A stretch of 64,000 nt of DNA from Micropterus salmoides (Eukaryota > Chordata > Actinopteri > Centrarchiformes > Centrarchidae): positions 4,973,490 to 5,037,489 of the forward strand of contig NW_024043372.1 of assembly GCF_014851395.1 (NCBI RefSeq), read 5' to 3'. The position numbers were made by a program, and so were the translations under genes. Positions 11,001 to 23,000 of this stretch are shown here, piece after piece (the first letter of the stretch is position 1; the number at the start of each line of letters is the position of its first letter). The notes under the pieces are model-generated. The model searched no databases, was not told the DNA's origin, and saw only the letters and a program-made list of their open reading frames with translations.

Positions 11001-14000
11001 AAATGTTTACCTAAACACAATGTACAGCTAATAAGCAAGGAATGTGGATAGTTCCACTAAACACAAAGTACAACTAACAGGCAGGCTATGCAGTCAATAC
11101 CAGCGGCACACAAGTCAACAGGCGGTGACAAGCTGCCTGGAGCAACAGGTGGACTCTCCTTATGAGCCGGAGGTAATTAACGTGGTGACGAGCCATTGGT
11201 TGAGTGGAAACAGAGGGAACCAATGGGCGGTACAGATGTCAGCACCCCAGAAACCAGGTCTTCATTCCCCAGGGACACAGCCTACTTGGTAGAGGTGAGA
11301 CAGGGAAAAGGGGAAACACAAGGGTGACAGCGACAGCCGTGACACATATTATACTGTGATGTTTCTTGTTCGTCTCTTCTCTGCTTGTAAATGAGGATTA
11401 AAGTGTGTTTAACAGAAAAACACAGAGGAACAGAAAAGCACAGTATCAGCCTCAGTTGCTCCTCCCAGCATTGTTAGATAGGACATGATATTTCAAACAT
11501 TTCTAACTTCTACCAAAAGTCTGGAAACTATTTACAGCTGCAAACACTGTTTCTGACTCATATCATGACAGAAGCTCAGATACAGTGAAGACGTTTGGAC
11601 AAACTCAATTTTTACATTTGTTGAGCTGAAAAAATGACGTCACATGAAATCTGTTGTCTGACATTTTCTGTTACACTGAAGCAATATATACATAAAATAT
11701 GAAACAGGGTATTTAAAAGCTTGTGTTATCAGGGCTTAACTGTGTCAGTGATACAAACACTCAGTGGCCACTTTATTAGGTACACCTGTACAATCTGCAG
11801 GCATCATACAATCTTACTTTTGTGTTGCATCAATGTTCAGTTGTTGTTGACAGTGTCAGAGGTGTTAAAGGGCAGAGTTAGTGGACTGCATAGCAAACAT
11901 TTCAAATATGCCCAGCATAAATTACAGTAATTCAATTCAAATTAGCTTTATTGGCATGAATGTGTAACAATATAGCCAAAGCATCATACAAACTACATAA
12001 GAACAATCAACCCCATACATTTCATTAAACAAGTAATTTAAGAGTGTGTGTGTGTGTGTGTTAGAAAAATAAAAATATATTAAAAATTTTAATTAAATAC
12101 AAAAAACAGTAAGCGGTGTGTGTTAAAAAATAATATTAAAAACATTAAAAAAGATAGATAATACTGTAAGTGTGTGTATATTAATAGACAACAAAAAAAT
12201 TGAATGAATGAATGATGAATAATAATTACAACAACAAAAAAAGAAGTCAGTATCAAATGTAAAAACAAAACAATTACTAAAATATCAAGCAATCACAATA
12301 ATAATAATTTGAAAATCTTATCAGTCTGAGTTTCCACTGGTTGTCCTCGATTCATGGCATGAGGAGACATATTTTGCAGCAATTATTTGACATTTGGGCA
12401 TTTCTCCCAGTATATAGGGGAGTTTCTGTGTGTATACATATATACATATCACCACTATGTTTGTAGTAGTATACAGTACACACATATACATATATATTTC
12501 TCTGTGTAGTTTGAAATGTGGGGGGTGGAACTTCTGAGGGAGAACTGAAGGAAGGCATGTATTTGTTTGGCAAGTTTAAACAATCAGCAATCTTCCACAG
12601 AATCACTTCCTCTCCCTTTAAGATACAAATGAACAACTTCATCTGGGAAGTCCCTGTGTTCCAGGGGTGGTTTTTTGACCATTTTAACATGTCACCACAA
12701 ACATGTCATATGTACAGCTTGTCAGAATGCTAAAATAGTTAAATATAATCAAAAACTACAACACATTCCCATAAAATAGAGCAGTGTGTGTGTGTGTGTG
12801 CATAAAAATCAAATCCTTCATCTTCAACTCTGAGTAGGCCTCTCCCTGGCTCAGCTTCCCCTGTGCTGGACTCTGCCTCTGCTGACTGTACAGCTATATC
12901 AATAACATCTGTAATAAATGAACAATAATACATTGTCTAATTCTATCTCTACATATGATTGCCTACTCAGCCCTGCACACTGCCCCTGTACCGGTCACTG
13001 TTTTTTCTGCTTCCATTGTCCTTCTCCTCCTCCGGCTCCTGCTGCACCTTCTGCAGCTCCTTTTTCTTCTCTCACTCCTGGGGTCATCATCAACCTGTAC
13101 CTCTGCATCACTCCACTGATAACAGCTCAAATACATACAGATACACAAAGATTCCTTGCTTATAGAAGGATGTACTAAATGCATTACTAATTGTGCATCT
13201 ATTTCTTCTGTTGCTGGGTCCTGCCTCATCTGCATAGCAACTTCTACCAATGAATGTAAATGTAAATGCTCCGTACTTGTATAGCGCCATTCACACATTT
13301 ATTCACTGCTCACTTCACACACTGGCAGAACAGCCGCCACGGGCAATTCAGGGTTCAGTATCTTGCCCAAGGATACTTCAACATGCAGCCTGGAGGAGAC
13401 AGGGATTGAACCGCCGACCTTCCGATTAACGGGGCAACCCGCTCTATCTCCTGAGCCACAGCATTAGAACATTAGAAAAGTAAAAATGTATTTAGGGATA
13501 TTAAATGCTTAGGTGGAATTTAGGGGTGCTTCAGCACATTTCAAATCTCTGAGGTGACTCCAGTGTTGAAGCGCCTTTGCCCTTTTCCTCGTCATAAAAC
13601 TTTCTTCTCTGTTTAAACTCTTCAGACCATTTCCCCTTTGTCTGTTTCTCGGCCATCTGTCCTTCTTCACAGTGCCTGGAATCCAGTATGTTCAAATGTG
13701 TCGGTGTATAGAACTCTCTCTCACACTACCTCCCTCCTCCCATCACTCTTGAACACAAACACAAAGGCACCCGTTTCTGACTGGCTGGAACAATGTTGTG
13801 GGGAAGGTCCACACACCTTTCTTTTTTTTTCCCTTTTAAAGAGCCAAGGCTGTGTAGGAAAACCAGATTGTACACAAAACGGAGCGCCAGCCAACAACAA
13901 AAACTGTACTGAATCACAATCACCTATTATCCCTAAACTGTTATCATGTGAATCCTCCAGAAAGTCAGCCCAAGGACGCAGCTTGCTGGTATGATTGATC

Positions 14001-17000
14001 TGAGAGCACTCAGAATTCAGAAATCAGAGTGAGGACAGTCCTCAACTGGCACCGATTCACCTTCAAACTCAGACAGACAAACAGATATATTTAGAATTTG
14101 CTTCCATCGATCTTCAACAACTAACTAACTTCAATGATTTCTTCATCTAAACCATCAACCTGCCTCTGAGAGATCTTAGAGACCACGTCCCAACTAGGCT
14201 GCTTAAAGATGTTACATTACATTAATTCATTTAGCTGACACTTTTATCCAAAGTAACTTACAATTGCTATACATGTCAGAGGTCGCACGGGGTTAACTAG
14301 GGTTAAGTGTCTTGCTCAGGGACACAGCGGTGGATGTCTCACATTGGGAATTGAACCCAGGTCTCCCACACCAAAGGCAAGCATCTTATCTATGCGCCAT
14401 CACCACCCCTTATTTTACGCCCAGTCAGCACTTGTTTACTAGATATGAAAATCTGGTTTATTATCATCATCAGGTGGCCAAAGCCCATTAAGACTCTTCA
14501 GCTGATCCAGAATGCTGCAGCTCGTGTTCTGACAGGAACCAGGGCTGCGTTACAATCCACAGTGTACATCAACAGCACTCCCTGCACAGGGAATGTCGGT
14601 TAAAGGGATACTATGCGATTCTGCAGTTTGTTGATGAACAAACCATGAACACGCACTGCCATTTATTCAACAGTTAGCAGCAACACACAGGAGCTCCTCT
14701 TTAGTCTTGAGAAGCTGCAGACTTTAAGCACCAGCTGCTGTAACTGTACATTTACTGCTGACCCGTTTCTCTCCATTCACCGGGGCTCTGTTCACACACC
14801 GCTCCGTCTATTTCTCCTCTACCGCACAAACTGTGATAAGCTAACAAAGCTAACCAGCTGGGATCATCACAAACATGACCACAGAGAGACAAGACCTGTC
14901 GTTTATGTGGAACAGCAAAGCTAACGTTAGCTTACACACCTGTCCAGCAGAAACAGAGCAACTTCAGCATCGGTTTTCATTCCTATCAAATCTCGTAGAT
15001 TTATCCATTGAAACCCCTCACAGGTGTTAACACAGGTCTTCCCCTCGCCTGGTCTTATAACTTGTCTCAAAATTGTTGTCTCAGACCTTTCCCTCTGTGG
15101 CTGTTTCTGTCACCTTCACAGCTAAAATCCCATAAGAAGTCCAACATGTTCGTTTATGTTCTTATGCAGAATTGTAGTACTACATTAGGTAAATGAGACA
15201 CACCTCTTGAAATTACATGTAAGTCCATATTTTATTTTATATAAATGTTTATTAATAATTTTGGGAACGAAAGGCTTTCTTTTTTTATAGCTTCCATATG
15301 ATGTCATTCATTGGCTCCAGACCTTTGCTGAAATGTAGTATTACACTAGACCAATGAAGCACATCTTTTCATCTTAGATGCAAGTACTTTTTCTTATTTC
15401 TATTTTTTGGAGAAGAGAGCTTTATTTCAATGTCATGTTGCCTAGTGACTCCAACCCTGGTACTTGAGAGACACACCTCTTCATATTAGATTTGAGTGCT
15501 TTTTCTTATGCTACTACACTCTCAGCAGTCTGGTGCTACGACAGCAGACCTTTATATCTTTTCCCAGAAGAAAGCAGGGTGAACAGGCTGTGGCTTCGTT
15601 GGTACTGTCATGGGCTCCTTGCAGACACCTCACCTCACAGACATCACTGATGCTTGGTAGATGGGTACCAATATCTTCTGGGCGGTTTTAATAACGTTCT
15701 GTAGAACCCTCCTGTCCTGGACCTTGCACATCCTATGCCAGATGGTAAGGTTTCCAGTCAGGATGCTTTTAATTGCTCCACTTTAGAAGTTGAAGAATAT
15801 GCCATGGGAATTTGGTCTTAAGCTTTGTTTAGAAAGACTATTATTACTACTATAATGTAGCCTACGTTTTATGACTGCCCTCTCCCGTCCCTCATATGCA
15901 TTTGCAATAATGAGATGAATACAAACATTGGTAATTTACCCATACCAAATGTTTGTGAGCTTGTGAGCTGACATTATGTTTTCACCTACATATCTGTTTA
16001 AAGTGTTTTAACAAATTCTTATTACACCCCTAACCGGTCGAGGCAGATGGCCGCCCACCCTGAGTCATGGTTCTGCTCGAGGTTTCTGCCTCTTAAAAGG
16101 AAGTTTTTCCTTGCCTCTGTCTCCTAGTGCTGCTCTTGGTGGGAATTGTTGGGCTTCTCTAAATAACATCATAGAGTACGGTCTAGACCTGCTCTTTTAT
16201 GAAAAGCACTGTGAGATAACTGTTGTTGTGATTTGGCGCTATATAAATAAAATTGAATTGAATTATTCAGGTAAAACTTAAGGATGAGAAAGCCCAACAG
16301 ACTGGATGGATGTCAAGTTGACATCATGTGCCACCCAGTTAAAAGATGGAAGCAGCTGTGGTGTGATTGTTGTTAAGGTAAACTGAGGGGGTTTTATTTT
16401 GATAATTTAATTTTTGCCTTAAAAAACTATTTCACATGGAAGCTACGGAGAAAAAAAAAAACAACTTTCCCCCCAAAATTAGACTATTAAAAAAGCCCCC
16501 CTTTCCATAAAATCTTAATAAATAATATAAAATAAAAAAGTATTCAAATCTAATATAAATGGGTGCGTCATACATACATACATACATACACACACACCCC
16601 TAAAGGATTATTAGGAACACCATACTAATACTGTGTTTGACCCCCTTTCGCCTTCAGAACTGCCTTAATTCTACGTGGCATTGATTCAACAAGGTGCTGA
16701 AAGCATTCTTTAGAAATGTTGGCCCATATTGATGGATAGCATCTTGCAGTTGATGGAGATTTGTGGGATGCACATCCAGGGCACGAAGCTCCCGTTCCAC
16801 CACATCCCAAAGATGCTCTATTGGGTTGAGATCTGGTGACTGTGGGGGCCATTTTAGTACAGTGAACTCAGTCATGTTCAAGAAACCAATTTGAAATGAT
16901 TGGAGCTTTGTGACATGGTGCATTATCCTGCTGGAAGTAGCCATCAGAGGATGGGTACATGGTGGCCATAAAGGGATGGACACGGTCAGAAACAATGCTC

Positions 17001-20000
17001 AGGTAGGCCGTGGCATTTAAACGATGCCCAATTGGCACTAGAGGCCTAAAGTGTGCCAAGAAAACATCCCCCACACCATTACACCACCACCAGCAGCCTG
17101 CACAGTGGTAACAAGGCATGATGGATCCATGTTCTCATTCTGTTTACGCCAAATTCTGACTCTACCATCTGAATGTCTCAACAGAAATCGAGACTCATCA
17201 GACCAGGCGACATTTTTCCAGTCTTCAACTGTCCAATTTTGGTGAGCTCTTGCAAATTGTAGCCTCTTTTTCCTATTTGTAGTGGAGATGAGTGGTACCC
17301 GGTGGGGTCTTCTGCTGTTGTAGCCCATCCGCCTCAAGGTTGTGCGTGTTGTGGCTTCACAAATGCTTTGCCGCATACCTCGGTTGTAACGAGTGGTTAT
17401 TTCAGTCAAAGTTGCTCTTCTATCAGCTTGAATCAGTCGGCCCGTTCTCCTCTGACCTCTAGCATCAACAAGGCATTTTCGCCCACAGGACTGCCGCATA
17501 CTGGATGTTTTTCCCTTTTCACACCATTCTTTGTAAACCCTAGAAATGGTTGTGCGTGAAAATCCCAGTAACTGAGCAGATTGTGAAATACTCAGACCGG
17601 CCCGTCTGGCACCAACAACCATGCCGCGCTCAAAATTGCTTAAATCACCTTTCTTTCCCATTCTGACATTCAGTTTGGAGTTCAGGAGATTGTCTTGACC
17701 AGGACCACACCCTAACATTGTTAACTTATTATTTAAGCTATATTATCTTATTTTGTAATGGTCATCTTATCATTCTTCCTCTTATCTGTAGATTCATGAA
17801 GTCTCAGAGTCTCAGTATAAATATGAATATTTGACTCAGTTTTAAACTTTTGCATCCAAATTAACTGTGTGTTCACTTTGAAAACACAATATTTTTGAAA
17901 ACGAACAACATCCAAAACAATTAAAATTATTTGCATATAAAAATACAACTAAGAAGAATCTCACCATTGAGAGGAACGTAGGTGTCAGTTTCAGTCCGAT
18001 GTTTGATTTCCTCCTGTGTTGCTACACAGTGGAACCGGTCGGCCTTCTTCACAGTAGTTAGGAGGGTGATGTCATAGCTGCCTCCTCTTTCTGAGACCTG
18101 TGGCTCCTCAGCAGGAAGTTTGTTTCCAGCACTGTCCTGCCACTCTACTGTAGGTTTTGGAGAAGCACCAAGAACTTCACACTGCAGCAGGGCCCCGTCA
18201 TTTGTTTGATTAAGTATCTTGACAGACGGCTTTGGAGACACACCTGTGAACACAGTTTACATGACAATAAGTGACACATCAGTTATAAAGGATAAAGAAC
18301 AATTACAGAATTTAAAAAAATTTAACTTTTATGACTCATATCATGACAGAAGCTCAGATACAGTGAAGACATTTGGACAAACTGAATTTTTACATTTGTT
18401 GAAATGAAAAATTATCTTGAAATTACGTCACATGAAATCTGTTGTCTGCTATGTTGACAATATTTTCTGTTGCACTGAAGTAAAATAAATGTGTTATAAA
18501 ATATGAAATGGGGTCTTTAAAAGTATGTGAGCCCCTTGTGTTATCAGGGATACATACTCTGATCCAACAAAAAACTAAAATTGGATGATCCCTATAATGT
18601 TCAGTTATTATTGTCAGTGTCAGAGGTGTTAATTCAAGAACATGTTTCAACACTGAGGGCAGAGTTAGTGATGGTGCTGCTCGGGACTGCTTTATAATCT
18701 GAGGTGTTCTCTAATATTCTGACAAATCATATTTACTCTAAAAGAAACAACAGTATTATCATTTATTTTTCTTTAACTTTATCACTCTGTATTTCAAAAT
18801 AAAAATTACATTTTGATCAAATATTATATTTTAAACATGAAGTGTGTCCAAACATTTTGCTGAGATGGCTTTTTACTGCATTAAATAGTTTCAATAGTTT
18901 GAAACGGTTATAAAATATGAAATGTGTTTTTCAAAAGTAAACAACTGTCTTCTTCCTTGGTTTTGGAGTGTTTAGGGAGAGCATGGTCATTTAATTAGTT
19001 TTCAAACTGCAGGTATGCTTATAATTTAAACATCTGAATTCCTCCTAAAATCCATAAAGACTCCACTGAGAGCGGTGATCAGCTTCTCCTGATGACAAAT
19101 CTAAAGAGGAAAAAATACTAAACATTATAAAATGTTACATGCAATCAGTCAAATCCTGGATTTGAAGTTATTTCAGCTTAATGAAGCAGTTCTGCAGCAA
19201 ATACTTCATGACAGTTATAATGTTTAGTTTTAGTTGAAACCGTTTTAGAGTTTATTCAACTTCATGGTAATTTTGGAGGCTGTAGTTTGTGCTGCTGATG
19301 TTGAATTGGTTTGCGTCATCCTAACAGGGGTTTCTATAATTTTGTCCACCCAATTTATATCAAGGAGGGAAGCCTAAATAACAGAAACACCTCGTAGGTT
19401 ATAAACCTTTTAACTTAACTATATAAACTTCTTAGATAGTTCAAATGTGTACAAATTAAAACGTGTTGGTGTGAGTGTCTCCAGTTATCAGTGATGACAT
19501 CACATCCAGGTGATGTAGAGATCAGTGACGTCATCAAAGGACTCACCTGGGATGTTTTCAGCTGATCTGTCCTTTAAGATACGATCTAAAAGGAAAAACA
19601 GAACAAATGTTATAGCGCCTGTGAAATATTATCAGCTTGACACAAAGGTAATGCTGCGTAAAAACATAATCAGAAATACGTCACAAACATGAAGCCTGTC
19701 TGATAGAGAGGTAATCTCTCCAGATGTGGCTGCAGCTCTGTGGGGACGAGGCCCTGCCAGATGTTTATTCTGACTACTTGACTAAAGTCCATCTGGGACT
19801 CTTAAACCAGTCACATCAGTAAATAAATCTTTAACTGTTTAATGAAAACACTCACCAACAACAAGCTCAATGAGGACTGGACTTTGCTGAAGATCTGGAA
19901 AAACACAGGTGTAGTTTCCACTGTCAGACGCCTTCGTATTTCTGATGATGATGGAGGCGTTGCCGTACTTTAGCTCATCTGGAAAATGTGAGACGCGACC

Positions 20001-23000
20001 TTTGAACTGCTCATCTTGACCTGAAAGGCCCTGACCATAAAAGGCTTTGTCATTGTACAAGAACACATCTTTATTTTTCTGCCCTTTCTTCTTCCAGTCA
20101 AAGAGCTCTGACTCAATGTCCTTCTTGGTGCTGAGGGAACAGGGTAAAATAGCATCACTTTCTTCTTTCACGATCACTGGACCTGGAAGAAAAAAAAAAC
20201 TAATCAGTTTGTTTACAATTAATTTAATTAAGAAGTATGCTGTTACTCATAACAAGAAACGTTTCTTGTTCTTTGACCTTGTCGAGCACTTTGTCCTCCA
20301 GATATTTTCAGACATATTTATAATTTTTCATATCTTTTTTCTAAACCTTATTTCTGTCACACTAGTCTTTCAGCACAAACTCAGCATTAATAATTAATAA
20401 CATTTAACTCTTTTTTTCCCAGGTGATGACGAAGATCAGCACTGACTCAGACTGTCTCTGTCTGCACACTCAGCACACTAACAAGAAGGAAGAGGAAACA
20501 AGAGAGAGCGACGAGGAAAACCCAGAACTAAAAGTCAAACTTAACTTAATTTACTTCATCATGATTTCAAAGTCTTGTAAGCAAAAAGACAAGAACAAAC
20601 CTCTGAACTACCCTCAGATAGCAGGAACACAGATTTCATCATCAGCCTGCTTCTATGACCCAAATTACAGATATGATCAGTCTTCACTGGTGGACACGGG
20701 GCCCTCTGGGATAAAACATGATAAGGTGCCTTATGGTAGGAAATTAGTTGGACATAAGGGCTCAGATGAAAAAACGTGGGAGTCGGGATTAGTGTAGGTT
20801 ACTACAGAGTCGACAATAAGAAAATAATAGAAACGCACAATAATGTTGACCTCACGAGTAACAGTCATCCATCACATCCACACCTGCAACACCATGTCAA
20901 TCGAATAACGCCAAGCCCACATCTACTGTACAGAAAGCATCAGCGCATGTAAGTGAGCCCAGTGATAACAACAGGCCTATCCAATATCACTGCCATAAAA
21001 TATGACAACAAACTAACTATTTTTCAGATCATTTTTAACAAATTATGCTTTTAAATCAAAGCACAGAGAGACTGGGGAAAATTACAAATGATCTTCTGGC
21101 TGCATCAGATAAAGGACTGGCCTCTGCACTGTAAAATCCAGAATTTAAAATCCTTCTTCTTACCTACAAAGCTCTTAATGGTCAGGCACCATCTTATCTT
21201 AAAGAGCTCATAGTACCTTACTACCCCACCAGAGCACTGCGCTCCCAGAATGCAGGGTTACTTGTGGTTCCTAGAGTCTCCAAAAGTAGACTAGGAACCA
21301 GAGCGTTCAGCTATCAAGCTCCTCTCCTGTGGAACCAGGTTCCAGTTTGGGTTCAGGAGGCAGACACCATCTCCACATTTAAGAGTAGGCTTAAGACTTT
21401 CCTCTTTGATAAAGCTTATAGTTAGGGCTGGCTCAGGTGAGTCCTGAACCATCCCTTAGTTATGCTGCTATAGGCCTAGACTGCCGGGGGATTTCCCATG
21501 ATGCACTGAGCTCCTCTCTCCTCTACTTTCTCTCCCTCTGTATGCAACCTCATCCCATTATTGCATGTTACTAACACAACTTCTCCCCTTTCTGGTAGTC
21601 TTGTGCTTTCTCGTCTCTCCTCTCTCCTCCTATCACTTCCTGCAGGTTTTCTGGCTCTGGAGCTGTGGAGTCTGGAGCTGTGGTTGCGGGTCACCTGCTG
21701 CTACAATGTTCCTGCACAACATCCGCTGAGTCCTATTATTATTATTATTATCATTAAGATTACTATAATTATCAGTACCATAATTCATTTTCTGCACCAA
21801 TGTCCCCCCCCCCCCTCCCTCCCAACCGGTCGAGGCAGATGTCCGCCCACCTTGAGTCATGGTTGTGCTCGAGGTTTCTGCCAGTCTAGACCGGCTCTAT
21901 ATGTAAAATGCAATGAGATGATTTTTGATATAAATTGGCGCTATATAAATAAAACTGAATTGGACTAAAAACTAAAGGGGACAAAATCAGCCATTTCAAA
22001 AAGGGACAGGTGTATATGACCAACACATTGCGTGAAAAGTGGTGGGGACATAGGGGCTCAGTTTAGGGGTGTGAAGAGACACTTAGCTCGCGAGATATCA
22101 CGATCCACCATATTAGGTTCAGGAGAACGAGACGAAAAGATCCCTGAACAGTGTTTTAAAGATATCCTCACTGCCAAGATATATGAGGTCTGGTGGGACC
22201 TCCCCCAGGAAATATTGATCATTAAACACTTTCTGGTGAATTTTTCTGCACCAATTTAGTGGAAATGTTTTTATTTATGTAAAAGGAAACGCAAAAATTC
22301 AGGCGGCATGTGACATTTCAAAATATATAAATATAACAGCATCTAAGTCAGTGCAGCTCTCAGGCAGTCTGTGCTGCTTTCAGATCTGTTTCTACTGTAA
22401 ATCCACTTTTCTCATGTAGCTAATATCATCCCTGCTGAGGCAACACACATGTAGGCATGATTCAGTCTTCCCTCCTCTTTTGTCATATTCACTAGGAGAG
22501 AACAGAAAACTTGGCCAAAAAGAAACTGTATCAAGAAGTTACGAGTTATGTTTGTTTTTTTCAGCTTAAGTTGCTTTTTTTGGACATGCACAACTGTTTT
22601 GTCTATATTTTAATTGCATGTTTTCTTAATGTGCAAATAAACCTTTTTTAGGGACAAATCAGCCATTTCAAAAAGTGGTGGGGACATGTCCCCAGGGTCC
22701 CCAGTGTAAATGATACCTATGTTTATGATTGAGACTATGTTTTTTTGTTTTATTGCACTTGCATCTATTAATATAACGTTCAGCAGACAGAGAGACAATG
22801 ATGTGAATATTCTGCTTGACTGCCTGTATCTGAATTCAGTGCAGGTGGGGAACATGAATTTCTTTTTCCTTGTGGTTTCTACTTTAGCTTTTTTTTTAAA
22901 AAAAAACCTTCATATCAGCGGACACACTTGTGTTTCATAATCAGAGTAACCAGAGCAACGGTGCAACAACCAATCAGGTTTGAAAGAAGAAGAGATTCTC

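Noticed and set aside
13255..14408. tRNA-like or SINE genes
   Set aside because: Short ttgaacc-type strings are reminiscent of a B box, but I could not find a matching A box or cloverleaf.
19060..19105. Second micro-exon like the one at 19547
   Set aside because: The acceptor-like sequence is present on the minus strand but no GT donor follows and the frame soon meets TAG.
20423..20797. 124-codon plus-strand frame as a gene
   Set aside because: It lies antisense in intron 1 of the receptor and shows no domain, no signal peptide and no splice support.
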